A stretch of DNA of 64,000 nucleotides from Cellulomonas sp. APG4 (lineage in GTDB: Bacteria > Actinomycetota > Actinomycetes > Actinomycetales > Cellulomonadaceae). The DNA is taken from contig NZ_JAACYI010000020.1 of NCBI RefSeq assembly GCF_009996735.1, positions 1 through 64,000 of the forward strand, read 5' to 3'. The notes beneath the pieces were generated by a model. The model saw nothing but the letters and a program-made list of their open reading frames with translations. It was not told the origin of the DNA and did not search any database. The stretch's first letter is position 1; each line of letters begins with the position of its first letter. Positions 12,403 to 22,175 of this stretch are shown one piece after another. Made by a program: the position numbers and the translations under genes.

Positions 12403-13115
12403 GAGCCCGCCCCGGACGGTGCGGCGAGCAGGTGGGGACCGGGCGCGCGCCACCCGGCGACCACGGCGACGGCGGCCGCCGCGAGCACCGGGACGCCCGC
12501 GGGTGCGACCGGGGTCAGTGCGAGCGCGACGACCACCGCACCGGCGGCGACGACGCGCGGGGTGCGTCCGGCGAGCCGGGGCCACAGCAGACCGAGGAAC
12601 GCGGCTGCGGCCGCCGCGTCCAGCCCCCACCGGGACGGGTCGCCCAGGGCGTCCCCCACGAGGGCGCCCACCACGGTGAACACGTTCCACAGGACGAAGA
12701 CCCCGAGACCCGTCCACCAGAAGCCGTGCCGCGCGAGACGGACGTCCGGCTGGGCGGTCGCGACCGCGGTCGACTCGTCGATCGTCAGGTGCGCCGCGAG
12801 CCACCCCCGCGGACCGGGCCGCCGCAGCAGGGGTGCGAGGGCGGCGCCGTAGAGCGCGTTGCGCGCCCCGAGCAGCGCGGCCGTCGCGATCGCGGCCACC
12901 GGTGCGCCGCCCGACCCGATCACGCCGATGAAGGCGAACTGCGAGCCACCGGTGAACATGAGCAGGCTCAGGGCCGCGGTCTGGGCGAGGTCGAGCCCCG
13001 CCGCGACCGCGAGGGCGCCGAACGACACGCCGTACAGCCCGGTCGCCGCGGCGACGGACAGGGCCTGGCGGGTGACCTGGGCAGGGGTCGTCCGTGCCTC
13101 CCCGCTCTGCGCCAT
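12399..13115 (-). CDS. azlC: AzlC family branched-chain amino-acid permease
   Basis: Large subunit of a two-component branched-chain amino-acid exporter. 238 residues from ATG 13115, with the N-terminal family pattern [21 protein letters not shown] and [27 protein letters not shown] hexamer six bases before the ATG supports this start over a GTG at 13142. It is divergent from thyA with only 53 bp between start codons. Substrate is inferred from the family. Confidence 0.92.
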   Translation of the reverse strand: MAQSGEARTTPAQVTRQALSVAAATGLYGVSFGALAVAAGLDLAQTAALSLLMFTGGSQFAFIGVIGSGGAPVAAIATAALLGARNALYGAALAPLLRRPGPRGWLAAHLTIDESTAVATAQPDVRLARHGFWWTGLGVFVLWNVFTVVGALVGDALGDPSRWGLDAAAAAAFLGLLWPRLAGRTPRVVAAGAVVVALALTPVAPAGVPVLAAAAVAVVAGWRAPGPHLLAAPSGAGS

Positions 13116-13127
13116 GCCGCCAGTATG
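13116..13127 (-). promoter_or_regulatory. azlC promoter, leaderless layout
   Basis: Minus-strand CATACT (13127-13122), 6 nt, then the ATG at 13115. It lies back to back with the thyA promoter. Confidence 0.45.
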
Positions 13128-13155
13128 GCGCGCGGCGACCACCCGCCCGTCGGCC

Positions 13156-13169
13156 TACGATGACCGGCA
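13156..13169 (+). promoter_or_regulatory. thyA promoter, leaderless layout
   Basis: TACGAT (13156-13161), 7 nt, then ATG 13169. An upstream in-frame ATG at 13160 lies inside the hexamer and is therefore an unlikely start. Confidence 0.55.
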
Positions 13170-13975
13170 TGACCCGCCCGGTGACCACGCAGTACGAGGA
13201 CCTCCTGCGTCACGTGCTCGAGCACGGGACCCCCAAGGCCGACCGCACGGGCACCGGGACGCGCAGCGTGTTCGGCCACCAGATGCGCTTCGACCTCGCG
13301 GCGGGCTTCCCGCTCGTGACCACCAAGCGCGTGCACCTGCGTTCGGTCGTCCTCGAGCTGCTGTGGTTCCTGCGCGGCGAGTCCAACGTCCGCTGGCTCC
13401 AGGAGAACCGCGTGACCATCTGGGACGAGTGGGCGGACGACGACGGCGAGCTCGGCCCGGTCTACGGGGTGCAGTGGCGCACGTGGCCCACGCCCGACGG
13501 CGGGCACGTCGACCAGATCGCCCAGGTCGTCGAGCAGGTGCGCAGGGACCCGGACTCACGTCGGCACCTGGTCTCGGCCTGGAACGTGGCCGAGATCCCC
13601 AAGATGGCCCTCGCGCCGTGCCACGCGTTCTTCCAGCTGCACGTGGCGGACGGCCGGCTCTCGTGCCAGGTCTACCAGCGCTCGGCCGACCTCTTCCTCG
13701 GCGTGCCGTTCAACATCGCGAGCTACGCGCTCCTCACTCACATGCTCGCGCAGCAGACCGACCTCGAGGTGGGGGACCTGGTGTGGACTGGGGGGGACTG
13801 CCACATCTACGACAACCACCTCGACCAGGTGCGCGAGCAGCTCTCGCGCGAGCCCTTCCCGTTCCCCGAGCTGCGGTTGCGCCGCGCGGCCTCGATCTCC
13901 GACTACGCCTGGGAGGACGTCGAGGTGGTCGACTACCGGCACCACCCCGCGATCCCGGCGCCGGTCGCCGTCTGA
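13169..13975 (+). CDS. thyA: Thymidylate synthase (ThyA, folate-dependent)
   Basis: ThyA methylates dUMP to dTMP with methylene-tetrahydrofolate, releasing dihydrofolate. The 268-residue protein has the active-site LAPCHAFFQ cysteine, the R-rich phosphate-binding [17 protein letters not shown] signature and the C-terminal valine region. The partner that recycles dihydrofolate, folA, starts three bases after the stop. This locus (between dapB and dapA) holds the flavin-dependent thyX in many actinobacteria; here the classical pair is present. Confidence 0.97.
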   Translation: MTRPVTTQYEDLLRHVLEHGTPKADRTGTGTRSVFGHQMRFDLAAGFPLVTTKRVHLRSVVLELLWFLRGESNVRWLQENRVTIWDEWADDDGELGPVYGVQWRTWPTPDGGHVDQIAQVVEQVRRDPDSRRHLVSAWNVAEIPKMALAPCHAFFQLHVADGRLSCQVYQRSADLFLGVPFNIASYALLTHMLAQQTDLEVGDLVWTGGDCHIYDNHLDQVREQLSREPFPFPELRLRRAASISDYAWEDVEVVDYRHHPAIPAPVAV

Positions 13976-13978
13976 CGC

Positions 13979-14563
13979 GTGCCGATCTCACTCGTCTGGG
14001 CCCAGTCGGCCGATCGCATGATCGGCCGCGACGGCGCGCTGCCATGGCACCTGCCCGAGGACCTCGCCCACTTCCGCGAGCTCACGCGCGGGCATCCCGT
14101 CGTCATGGGTCGGCGCACGTGGGACTCGTTGCCGGAGCGCTTCCGACCGCTGCCCGGGCGGCGGAACATCGTCCTCACGCGTCGGGCCGACGCCGAGCTC
14201 GAGGGCGCGGAGGTCGCGCACGACCTGGGCGAGGCGATGCGCCTGCTGCCCGACCGGGACGCCTGGGTCATCGGCGGTCTCGAGGTGTACCTCGCCTTCC
14301 TCCCGCTCGCGCGGCGGGTCGAGCTGACCCAGGTCGACGTCGTCGTGGGGGAGGGGACGGCGGCGCCCGCCCTCGGGCTCGGCTGGCAGGTCGTGCAGCG
14401 CGACCCCGCGGACGGCTGGTCGACGTCGCAGACGGGGCTCAGGTACCGCTTCTGCAGGCTCGAGCGCGTGCACGACGTGCGACCCCCCGAGATGGGTGCG
14501 CGCATCGGCGCGGCCGACCGCGCGTACGAGATCCCGCGGCAGGTCCGGCACCGGGAGCGATAG
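13979..14563 (+). CDS. folA: Dihydrofolate reductase
   Basis: Reduces dihydrofolate with NADPH, regenerating the cofactor spent by ThyA. GTG start, 194 residues. Visible motifs: MISLVWAQSADRMIGRDG-type N-terminus, LPWHLPEDLAHF with the substrate-binding acidic residue, VVMGRRTWDSLP, RNIVLTR and WVIGGLEVY. The C-terminal 25 or so residues exceed the usual 160-170. It probably shares the thyA mRNA. Its TAG stop is part of the hexamer proposed as the dapA -10 box. Confidence 0.95.
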   Translation: MPISLVWAQSADRMIGRDGALPWHLPEDLAHFRELTRGHPVVMGRRTWDSLPERFRPLPGRRNIVLTRRADAELEGAEVAHDLGEAMRLLPDRDAWVIGGLEVYLAFLPLARRVELTQVDVVVGEGTAAPALGLGWQVVQRDPADGWSTSQTGLRYRFCRLERVHDVRPPEMGARIGAADRAYEIPRQVRHRER

Positions 14564-14574
14564 TTTGTCGCCCA
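14561..14574 (+). promoter_or_regulatory. dapA promoter, leaderless layout
   Basis: TAGTTT (14561-14566), 7 nt, then ATG 14574. The first three bases are the folA stop codon. Confidence 0.5.
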
Positions 14575-15491
14575 TGGCCACGTCCTCCCGCCCCTTCGGC
14601 GCCCTGCTGACCGCGATGGTCACCCCGATGACGCCCGACGGCGCGGTCGACCTCGAGGCCGCGGTCGCGCTCGCCGAGCACCTCGTGGCGCACGGCAACG
14701 ACGGCCTGGTGCTCAACGGCACGACGGGTGAGGCGCCCACGACCCACGCGCCCGAGAAGGCGGACCTGGTGCGTGCGGTCGTCGACGCGGTCGGTGACCG
14801 GGCCGTGGTCGTCGCAGGTGCGGGCTCCAACGACACCGCCCACGCGGTGCGGATGGCCGAGCAGGCCGCCGAGGCGGGAGCGCACGGGTTGCTCGTGGTC
14901 TCGCCCTACTACTCGCGGCCGTCGCAGGAGGGCGTGTACCGCCACACGGCCGCCGTCACCGACTCGACCGACCTGCCGGTGATGCTCTACGACGTCCCGG
15001 CGCGCACGGGGGTCCGCTACTCGGCGCAGACCATCGACCGCCTCGCCGAGCACCCTCGCGTGGTCGCCATGAAGGACGCCACCGGCGACCTCGCGTCCGC
15101 GGCCGCCGTCATCCGTCGCACGGGCCTGGCCTGGTACTCGGGGGACGACGGCGTGCTGCTCCCGTTCCTGTCGGTCGGTGCGGTCGGCCTGGTCGGCATG
15201 GCGACCCACCTCGTCGGTGCGGAGCTCGCGCAGGTCATCCGCTCGTTCGAGGCGGGGGACGTGACGGACGCACGCGAGAGGTTCCTCGAGACGCTCCCGA
15301 CCATCGACCTCATCTGCGGCAGCGGCAACGGTGCCCTGCGCTCCAAGCTCGCGCTGTGGCTCACGGGCCGCATCCCCAGTCCCGCCATGCGTCTTCCTCA
15401 GGTGCCCGCCGACGACGACGAGGTGGCGGCCGTGCGTGCCGCCCTCGTCGCCGCGGGCCACCCCGCCGCACCGACCACCCAGGAGGCCTGA
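14574..15491 (+). CDS. dapA: 4-hydroxy-tetrahydrodipicolinate synthase
   Basis: DapA condenses pyruvate with aspartate semialdehyde, the entry step of the diaminopimelate/lysine branch. 305 residues with GTTGEAPT (substrate loop), YYSRPSQEG (catalytic tyrosine) and the Schiff-base lysine in VVAMKDATGD. Length is normal. The TGA overlaps the ATG of the RNase J gene by one base. Confidence 0.96.
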   Translation: MATSSRPFGALLTAMVTPMTPDGAVDLEAAVALAEHLVAHGNDGLVLNGTTGEAPTTHAPEKADLVRAVVDAVGDRAVVVAGAGSNDTAHAVRMAEQAAEAGAHGLLVVSPYYSRPSQEGVYRHTAAVTDSTDLPVMLYDVPARTGVRYSAQTIDRLAEHPRVVAMKDATGDLASAAAVIRRTGLAWYSGDDGVLLPFLSVGAVGLVGMATHLVGAELAQVIRSFEAGDVTDARERFLETLPTIDLICGSGNGALRSKLALWLTGRIPSPAMRLPQVPADDDEVAAVRAALVAAGHPAAPTTQEA

Positions 15492-17176
15492 TGTCCCACC
15501 CCCATCCCGAGCTCGGCGCGCCGCCGCCGCTGCCCGCGAACGGACTGCGGGTCGTCGCGCTCGGCGGCCTCGGCGAGATCGGTCGCAACATGGCCGTGCT
15601 CGAGCACGCGGGCCGCCTCCTGATCGTCGACTGCGGCGTGCTGTTCCCGGAGGACCACCAGCCCGGGGTGGACCTGATCCTGCCCGACTTCGAGTACATC
15701 GCCGACCGGCTCGACGACGTCGAGGCGCTCGTCCTGACGCACGGCCACGAGGACCACATCGGTGCGGTGCCCTACCTGCTGCGCATGCGGCCCGACATCC
15801 CCCTCATCGGTTCCCAGCTGACGCTCGCGTTCGTCGAGGCCAAGCTCAAGGAGCACCGGATCACGCCCGTCACCCTCACGGTGGCCGAGGGGCGCACCGA
15901 GACGTTCGGACCGTTCACGTGCGAGTTCGTCGCGGTCAACCACTCCATCCCCGATGCGCTCGCCGTTGCCGTCCGCACCGCGGCGGGCACGGTGCTGCAC
16001 ACGGGCGACTTCAAGATGGACCAGCTGCCGCTCGACGGACGCATCACGGACCTGCGTGCGTTCGCCCGCCTCGGGGAGCAGGGCGTCGACCTCTTCATGG
16101 TCGACTCGACCAACGCCGAGGTGCCGGGCTTCACGACGCACGAGCGCGAGATCGGCCCTGTGCTCGACGGCATCTTCGCGAGCGCCGAGCAGCGTGTGAT
16201 CGTGGCCTCCTTCGCGTCGCACGTGCACCGTGTCCAGCAGGTGCTCGACGCGGCCCACGCCCACGGGCGCAAGGTCGCCCTCGTCGGCAGGTCGATGGTG
16301 CGCAACATGGGCATCGCGGCCGAGCTCGGCTACCTCACCGTGCCCGAGGGTGTGCTCGTGGACGTCAAGGCGGTCGACGACCTGCCGCCCCACGAGGTCG
16401 TCCTCATGTGCACCGGCTCGCAGGGCGAGCCGATGGCCGCGCTGTCGCGCATGGCCAACCGCGACCACCGGGTCGAGGTCGGGCGCGGGGACACGGTCGT
16501 CCTGGCGTCCTCGCTGATCCCGGGCAACGAGAACGCCGTCTTCCGCGTGATCAACGGGCTCATGCGGCTCGGCGCGACGGTGGTGCACCAGGGCAACGCG
16601 CGTGTGCACGTCTCGGGTCACGCGAGCGCGGGCGAGCTCATGTACTGCTACAACGTGCTCCGACCGCGCAACGTGATGCCGGTGCACGGCGAGGTGCGGC
16701 ACCTGGTGGCGAACGCCGCGATCGCGGTCCGTACCGGCGTCCCCGCGGACCGGGTGGTCCTCGCCGAGGACGGCGTGGTCGTGGACCTCGTGGACGGGGT
16801 CGCCCGCGTGGTGGGGGCGGTGCCGTGCGGCTACGTCTACGTCGACGGTTCCGCCGTCGGCACGATCACGGACGCCGAGCTCAAGGACCGGCGCATCCTC
16901 GGCGAGGAGGGCTTCATCTCGATCTTCGCCGTCGTCGACTCGGCGACGGGCAAGGTCGTCGCCGGCCCGCAGATCCACGCCCGTGGCTTCGCCGAGGACG
17001 ACGCCGTGTTCGCCTCGATCCAGCCCGAGGTCGCGCGCGCGCTCGAGGAGGCCGCGATGGGCGGCAACGCGGACTCGCACCAGCTCCAGCAGGTGATGCG
17101 GCGCGTGGTCGGTCGCTGGGTGTCCAACCGCCTGCGGCGTCGACCGATGATCATCCCGGTGGTCGTCGAGGCCTGA
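15491..17176 (+). CDS. rnj: Ribonuclease J
   Basis: RNase J is a metallo-beta-lactamase-fold ribonuclease with endo- and 5'-3' exonuclease activity, central to mRNA decay and rRNA maturation. 561 residues, ATG overlapping the dapA stop. The zinc motif HGHEDH is at H84-H89, followed by the beta-CASP domain (ASFASHVHRVQQ, SGHASAGELMY, MPVHGE) and the C-terminal domain. dapA-rnj-ftsK order is usual in actinobacteria. With PNPase and RNase Y it gives three decay enzymes in this window. Confidence 0.96.
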   Translation: MSHPHPELGAPPPLPANGLRVVALGGLGEIGRNMAVLEHAGRLLIVDCGVLFPEDHQPGVDLILPDFEYIADRLDDVEALVLTHGHEDHIGAVPYLLRMRPDIPLIGSQLTLAFVEAKLKEHRITPVTLTVAEGRTETFGPFTCEFVAVNHSIPDALAVAVRTAAGTVLHTGDFKMDQLPLDGRITDLRAFARLGEQGVDLFMVDSTNAEVPGFTTHEREIGPVLDGIFASAEQRVIVASFASHVHRVQQVLDAAHAHGRKVALVGRSMVRNMGIAAELGYLTVPEGVLVDVKAVDDLPPHEVVLMCTGSQGEPMAALSRMANRDHRVEVGRGDTVVLASSLIPGNENAVFRVINGLMRLGATVVHQGNARVHVSGHASAGELMYCYNVLRPRNVMPVHGEVRHLVANAAIAVRTGVPADRVVLAEDGVVVDLVDGVARVVGAVPCGYVYVDGSAVGTITDAELKDRRILGEEGFISIFAVVDSATGKVVAGPQIHARGFAEDDAVFASIQPEVARALEEAAMGGNADSHQLQQVMRRVVGRWVSNRLRRRPMIIPVVVEA

Positions 17177-17225
17177 CGCGGCGACACCCGAGGTCCGCCT
17201 CCCCGGCGGGCCGGGTGCGCGCAGG

Positions 17226-17239
17226 TACCGTGTGCGCCA
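17226..17239 (+). promoter_or_regulatory. ftsK promoter, leaderless layout
   Basis: TACCGT (17226-17231), 7 nt, then ATG 17239; no ribosome-binding site. Confidence 0.55.
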
Positions 17240-19857
17240 TGGCCACCCGTACGTCCGCACCCCGTGGTGCCACCGGTCGCGGCACCGCCGCACGCACCGG
17301 CACCGGCGCGGCGCGCGCGTCCGGCCGCACCCCCGCGCGACAGGGCGGCGGACGTCCGTCGGGGCGGCAGCCTGCGGCCCCGACGCAGCGTTCGCTGCCG
17401 GTCCGCATGGTCCGCGGCGTGTGGATGGGCGGTGCCCACGTCGTCGGCGGGACGGCGCGGCGGATCGGCCGGGGCGCGCGTGACCTCGACCCCGCGCACC
17501 GGCGCGACGGGGTCGCGTTCACGCTGCTGGGCCTCGCGGTCGTCGTCGCGGCGCGTGAGTGGTGGGGGCTGTCGGGCGGTGCGGGTGAGGTCATCCACGC
17601 CGTCGTCGCCGGGACCTTCGGGGTCGTCGGTGTGGTCGTCCCGCTGCTGCTTCTCGTCACCGCCGTCCGCCTGATGCGCCATCCGGACCGTGTCGAGGCC
17701 AACGGGCGCATGGGCATCGGCGTCGCCGGGATCCTCGCCGCGGTGTGCGGCCTGGTCCACCTCGCCGAGGGCCTGCCCTCACCGCGTGACGGGTTCGAGC
17801 CCGTCAGGGCCGCGGGTGGCGTCGTCGGGTACCTCGTCGCGACGCCCCTCGAGCACCTCGTGACGGCGTGGGTCGCCGTCCCGTTGATGCTCCTGCTGGG
17901 CGTCTTCGGCCTCCTCGTGCTCACGGCGACGCCCGTGCACATGATCGGCCCGCGCCTGCGCGAGACCTACGCGCGCCTCACGGGAGCGCACCGCCGCGAG
18001 GACGCGTCGGCCGACGACGACGACGAGAGCCTCGCCGACCTTCCTACGCTGGCCGAGCAGCAGGACGTCCAGGCGCCGCGCAAGCGGCGCCTGCCCCGGC
18101 GCGCGCCGCGCGCACGTGGTGAGGACGTCACGGTCGAGCTCGGTGCCTACTCGGGTGACGAGGCCTTCGAGAGCGCCGCGGTCACCGAGGCCGCCGTCGG
18201 ACCCGAGGCCACGGAGGTGCTCGAGACCGCACCGGAGACCGCGGCGACAGCCGTGGTCGAGGAAGGGACGGGGCGCGGGACGCTGCGAGCCCCGGCGACG
18301 AGCCCGGTGCCGCGCGGCGAGCAGCCCATGCTCGAGGGCGACGTCATCTACACGCTGCCGCCCGAGGAGGCCTTGGCCAAGGGCATGCCGCACAAGGTGC
18401 GCTCGGCCGTGAACGACCGCGTGGTCGAGGCGCTCACCGGTGTGCTCGAGCAGTTCGAGGTCGACGCGCAGGTGACGGGCTTCAGCCGCGGGCCCACGGT
18501 CACCCGCTACGAGCTCGAGCTCGGACCGGGCGTCAAGGTCGAGCGTGTCACGGCCCTCAGCCGCAACATCTCGTACGCCGTCGCGAGCGCGGACGTGCGG
18601 ATCCTCTCGCCGATCCCGGGGAAGTCCGCGATCGGCATCGAGATCCCGAACGCGGACCGTGAGACGGTCTCGCTCGGCGACGTGCTGCGGTCGTCGGCCG
18701 CGCGCCGCAGCGAGCACCCGATGGTCATCGGTGTCGGCAAGGACGTCGAGGGCGGCTACGTCGTGGCCAACCTCGCCAAGATGCCTCACCTGCTCGTCGC
18801 AGGTGCCACGGGCGCGGGCAAGTCGAGCTTCGTGAACTCCATGATCACGTCGATCCTCATGCGCTCGACGCCCGACGAGGTACGCATGATCCTGGTCGAC
18901 CCGAAGCGGGTCGAGCTCACCCTCTACGAGGGCATCCCGCACCTGATCACGCCGATCATCACCAACCCGAAGAAGGCGGCCGAGGCCCTCGAGTGGGTGG
19001 TGCGCGAGATGGAGGCGCGCTACGACGACCTCGCGATGTTCGGCTACAAGCACATCGACGACTTCAACGCCGGTGTCCGCTCGGGCAAGGTCACGCCCCT
19101 GCCGGGCAGCGAGCGGAAGATCGCGCCGTACCCGTACCTGCTGGTGATCGTCGACGAGCTCGCCGACCTGATGATGGTCGCGCCGCGCGACGTCGAGGCC
19201 TCGATCCAGCGCATCACGCAGCTGGCCCGTGCGGCGGGCATCCACCTGGTGCTCGCGACGCAGCGACCGAGCGTGGACGTCGTGACGGGTCTGATCAAGG
19301 CCAACGTCCCCTCCCGGCTCGCATTCGCCACGTCGTCGCTGACGGACTCGCGCGTGGTCCTCGACCAGCCCGGTGCGGAGAAGCTCATCGGCCAGGGTGA
19401 CGCGCTCTTCCTGCCGATGGGCGCGGCCAAGCCGATGCGTGTCCAGGGCGCCTGGGTCGCGGAGAGCGAGATCCACGCCGTCGTGGAGCACGTCAAGGGC
19501 CAGCTCAAGCCGACGTACCGCGAGGACGTCACGGCGCCCGCGGTCAAGAAGCAGGTCGACGAGGACATCGGTGACGACCTCGACCTGCTGCTCCAGGCGG
19601 CCGAGCTCGTGGTCACCACGCAGTTCGGGTCGACGTCGATGCTCCAGCGCAAGCTCAGGGTCGGTTTCGCCAAGGCCGGGCGGCTCATGGACCTGCTCGA
19701 GTCGCGCGAGATCGTCGGGCCGTCGGAGGGGTCGAAGGCACGCGACGTGCTCGTGCAGCCCGACGACCTGCCCGCGACTCTCGCGATGCTGCGCGGTGAG
19801 CCGGGCACGGCACCGGAGGCGGACGACGACGAGCCGTGGGGCGAGGAGGAGCGCTGA
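17239..19857 (+). CDS. ftsK: DNA translocase FtsK/SpoIIIE
   Basis: Septal DNA pump that clears chromosome termini during division. 872 residues: basic N-terminal tail of about 60 residues (Thr/Arg/Ala/Gly), four membrane segments (about 95-240), an acidic/proline linker, then the motor with Walker A GATGAGKSS near residue 522, LVDPKRVELTLYEG, the Walker B region LLVIVDELADLMM, and a C-terminal winged-helix gamma domain (QFGSTSMLQRKLRVGFAKAG) for polar-sequence reading. The start is set by the leaderless promoter pattern; the frame is open further upstream. Confidence 0.96.
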   Translation: MATRTSAPRGATGRGTAARTGTGAARASGRTPARQGGGRPSGRQPAAPTQRSLPVRMVRGVWMGGAHVVGGTARRIGRGARDLDPAHRRDGVAFTLLGLAVVVAAREWWGLSGGAGEVIHAVVAGTFGVVGVVVPLLLLVTAVRLMRHPDRVEANGRMGIGVAGILAAVCGLVHLAEGLPSPRDGFEPVRAAGGVVGYLVATPLEHLVTAWVAVPLMLLLGVFGLLVLTATPVHMIGPRLRETYARLTGAHRREDASADDDDESLADLPTLAEQQDVQAPRKRRLPRRAPRARGEDVTVELGAYSGDEAFESAAVTEAAVGPEATEVLETAPETAATAVVEEGTGRGTLRAPATSPVPRGEQPMLEGDVIYTLPPEEALAKGMPHKVRSAVNDRVVEALTGVLEQFEVDAQVTGFSRGPTVTRYELELGPGVKVERVTALSRNISYAVASADVRILSPIPGKSAIGIEIPNADRETVSLGDVLRSSAARRSEHPMVIGVGKDVEGGYVVANLAKMPHLLVAGATGAGKSSFVNSMITSILMRSTPDEVRMILVDPKRVELTLYEGIPHLITPIITNPKKAAEALEWVVREMEARYDDLAMFGYKHIDDFNAGVRSGKVTPLPGSERKIAPYPYLLVIVDELADLMMVAPRDVEASIQRITQLARAAGIHLVLATQRPSVDVVTGLIKANVPSRLAFATSSLTDSRVVLDQPGAEKLIGQGDALFLPMGAAKPMRVQGAWVAESEIHAVVEHVKGQLKPTYREDVTAPAVKKQVDEDIGDDLDLLLQAAELVVTTQFGSTSMLQRKLRVGFAKAGRLMDLLESREIVGPSEGSKARDVLVQPDDLPATLAMLRGEPGTAPEADDDEPWGEEER

Positions 19858-22034
19858 CGCCGTCCGCCCTGGTGGCCGCCACCGTGGCCGTGGTGGCCCT
19901 CGCGCTGCTCGTCGCGATCGGTCTCCGGGCCCGGCGTGCACGCGCCCGCGCGGACAGCGCTGCCGCCGGGCGTGCGCTCGCCGAGGGGAGGCTCGCGGGG
20001 GTGCTCGCCGCGGGCCGGGACGGGATCCTGGTGCACACGCGCGACGGCCACGTCACCGAGGTGAGTGCGGCCGCGGCAGAGCTCTTCGGCACCGACATGC
20101 GTTCCCTCGTCGGGACGAGGGTGGACCACCTACCCGTCCGGTGGCGCAACGACGACGGCGAGGAGGTCGTCCCGAGCTCGGTGTTCGCACCCCGGACGGC
20201 ACCGGTGGCGTCCTCACCCGACGAGGCGCCGGGTGCGCCGGGGCTGGTCCTGGGGGTCGACCGCGGAGTCGGGGAGCCGCGCTGGGTCCAGGTCACGACA
20301 CGACCGTTGCCCGGCGGGCCGGGCGACCCCGAGCTCGTCACCGTGCTGACGGACGTCACCGGGCCGCGCGAGGTGCGCGCCGCGCTGGCCCGTTCCGAGC
20401 GCCAGTTCCAGGCGGCGATGGAGAACGCACCCATCGGGATGGCGCTCGCCGACCCCTCGTGGCGGCTCGAGCAGGTCAACCCCGCGTTCGCCGCGCTGCT
20501 CGGCGCGGACGCCGCGTCGCTCGTCGGGCGTGACCTGTCCTCGCTCTCGCACCCCGCCGACCGCGCCCTCGAGCGGGCGCAGGTCCAGGAGATGCTCGCC
20601 GGTGCGCGACAGCGGTTCACGCTCGAGAAGCGCTACGTGCGCGCCGACGGCCAGACGGTCTGGGGCGTGCTCGACGCGGTCCTCGTGCGCAACGCGACCG
20701 GCGCGCCCGATCACGTGGTCCTCCAGCTGCGCGACGTGACCGAGTCCCGGATGCAGTCCGAGCTGCTCGCCCACCGCGCGATGCACGACTCGCTGACCGG
20801 GCTCGCCAACCGCGCGCGGATGCACGAGGTCCTCGAGCACTGCCTCGGTGAGCCCGACGCCGCCGGTCGCGTCGCCGTGCTCGCGATCGACCTGGACGAG
20901 TTCAAGCAGATCAACGACAGGTACGGTCACGCGGCCGGTGACGAGGTTCTCGTGCACGTCGCGGGCGTGCTGCGGGCCGCGACCGCCGGACGCGGCACCC
21001 CCGCACGGCTCGGGGGAGACGAGTTCGTGGTCGTGATCCGCGACCCCGACGCCGCGCGCGTCGTCTTCGAGGTCTCCGCAGGCATCCACCAGGGGCTGCG
21101 TGACCCGGTCCGGACCGAACGACGACGGCTGCCCGTGCGCGCGAGCGTCGGCATCGCCGTGGCCGACACCGCCCTGGTGCGCAGCGGGCCCATGGGCCTG
21201 CTCGCCGCCGCGGACGCCGCGCTGTACCGGGCCAAGGCCGCGGGGCGCGGGCGCAGCGAGGTCTACGACGCCTCGATGACGATGAGCGCGCCGTCGAAGC
21301 ACGGCGTCGCGGCCGAGCTCGGTGAGGCGATCGAGCGCGGTCAGCTCGTGCTGCACTACCAGTCGGTGGTGGACCTCGGGACCGGCGCCGTCGTGGGCCA
21401 GGAGGCGCTCGTGCGCTGGCAGCACCCCGAGCGTGGCCTGCTGCTCCCCGGCTCGTTCCTCCCGACGGCCGAGGAGACCGGGCTCGGGGCCGCCCTGGGC
21501 GGCAACGTCATGACCCAGGCGGCGGCCTATCTCGCGCGCACGCAGGAGGCCGGCCGTTGGCTCTCGGTCAACGTCTCGGCGGACCAGCTGGGCGACGGCG
21601 AGCTCGTGGCACGCATCCTCGCGGAGGTCGAGCGCTTCCGGGTTGCGCCCGGGCGCCTCGTCGTCGAGCTGACCGAGGCGAGCCTGGGTGACTCGAGCGC
21701 ACACATCCGCCACGAGCTCGGTCAGCTGCGTCAGGCCGGGGTGCCCGTGGTCCTGGACGACTTCGGTACGGGCGTGAACCCGCTCTCCTCCCTGCGCGAC
21801 CTGCCCGTCACAGGCGTGAAGCTCGACATGTCCTACACCGCGGGCATCCCTGAGGACCCGGCCGCCGCGCGGGTCTCGCGCGCCCTCGGGTCGTTGGCGC
21901 GTGAGCTCGAGCTCGTGACGATCGCGAGCGGGATCGAGACCGAGGAGCAGGCGCGCGTGCTGCACGGCTGCGGGTGGCGCTTCGGCCAGGGCTGGCTGTT
22001 CGGCGCGGGGGAGTCCGAGCCTCTCGGGATCTGA
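19836..22034 (+). CDS. PAS-GGDEF-EAL cyclic-di-GMP signalling protein
   Basis: Predicted enzyme of c-di-GMP turnover. Domains: one N-terminal membrane helix (about residues 10-28), two PAS domains (about 45-170 and 185-300), GGDEF (393-397 exact, so diguanylate cyclase activity is possible) and EAL (E523 in EALVRW, with DDFGTG further on, so phosphodiesterase activity is possible). Which activity dominates cannot be read. Start uncertain: GTG 19836 is inside ftsK with a poor ribosome site, while CTG 19854, overlapping the ftsK TGA, has GAGGAGGA ideally placed. The 154 bp to pgsA hold five tandem repeats. Confidence 0.9.
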   Translation: MGRGGALTPSALVAATVAVVALALLVAIGLRARRARARADSAAAGRALAEGRLAGVLAAGRDGILVHTRDGHVTEVSAAAAELFGTDMRSLVGTRVDHLPVRWRNDDGEEVVPSSVFAPRTAPVASSPDEAPGAPGLVLGVDRGVGEPRWVQVTTRPLPGGPGDPELVTVLTDVTGPREVRAALARSERQFQAAMENAPIGMALADPSWRLEQVNPAFAALLGADAASLVGRDLSSLSHPADRALERAQVQEMLAGARQRFTLEKRYVRADGQTVWGVLDAVLVRNATGAPDHVVLQLRDVTESRMQSELLAHRAMHDSLTGLANRARMHEVLEHCLGEPDAAGRVAVLAIDLDEFKQINDRYGHAAGDEVLVHVAGVLRAATAGRGTPARLGGDEFVVVIRDPDAARVVFEVSAGIHQGLRDPVRTERRRLPVRASVGIAVADTALVRSGPMGLLAAADAALYRAKAAGRGRSEVYDASMTMSAPSKHGVAAELGEAIERGQLVLHYQSVVDLGTGAVVGQEALVRWQHPERGLLLPGSFLPTAEETGLGAALGGNVMTQAAAYLARTQEAGRWLSVNVSADQLGDGELVARILAEVERFRVAPGRLVVELTEASLGDSSAHIRHELGQLRQAGVPVVLDDFGTGVNPLSSLRDLPVTGVKLDMSYTAGIPEDPAAARVSRALGSLARELELVTIASGIETEEQARVLHGCGWRFGQGWLFGAGESEPLGI

Positions 22035-22040
22035 GGGTGC

Positions 22041-22175
22041 CTGTCCGCCCCACCCCGCCCGGCGGTGCTGTCGGCCCGACCCCGCCCGGCCGTGCTGTCG
22101 GCCCGACCCCGCCCGGCCGTGCTGTCGGCCCGACCCCGCCCGGCGGTGCTGTCGGCCCGACCCCGCCCGGCCCTC
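22041..22175 (+). repeat. Five tandem 27-bp repeats before pgsA
   Basis: Units start at 22041, 22068, 22095, 22122 and 22149. Each begins CTGTCGGCCCGACCCCGCCC and ends GGCCGTG or GGCGGTG. Copies 2-4 differ at one base; copy 1 carries two changes in the first part; copy 5 ends differently. The last unit touches the pgsA -10 hexamer (22176), so the repeats fill the -35 region and upstream. Confidence 0.95.

Noticed and set aside
15398-17293. 631-codon minus-strand open frame opposite RNase J
   Set aside because: Asp/Val/His/Arg-rich shadow sequence without domain features; the plus strand encodes a complete enzyme.
22041-22175. CRISPR array
   Set aside because: Repeats are directly head to tail without spacers and there are no cas genes.
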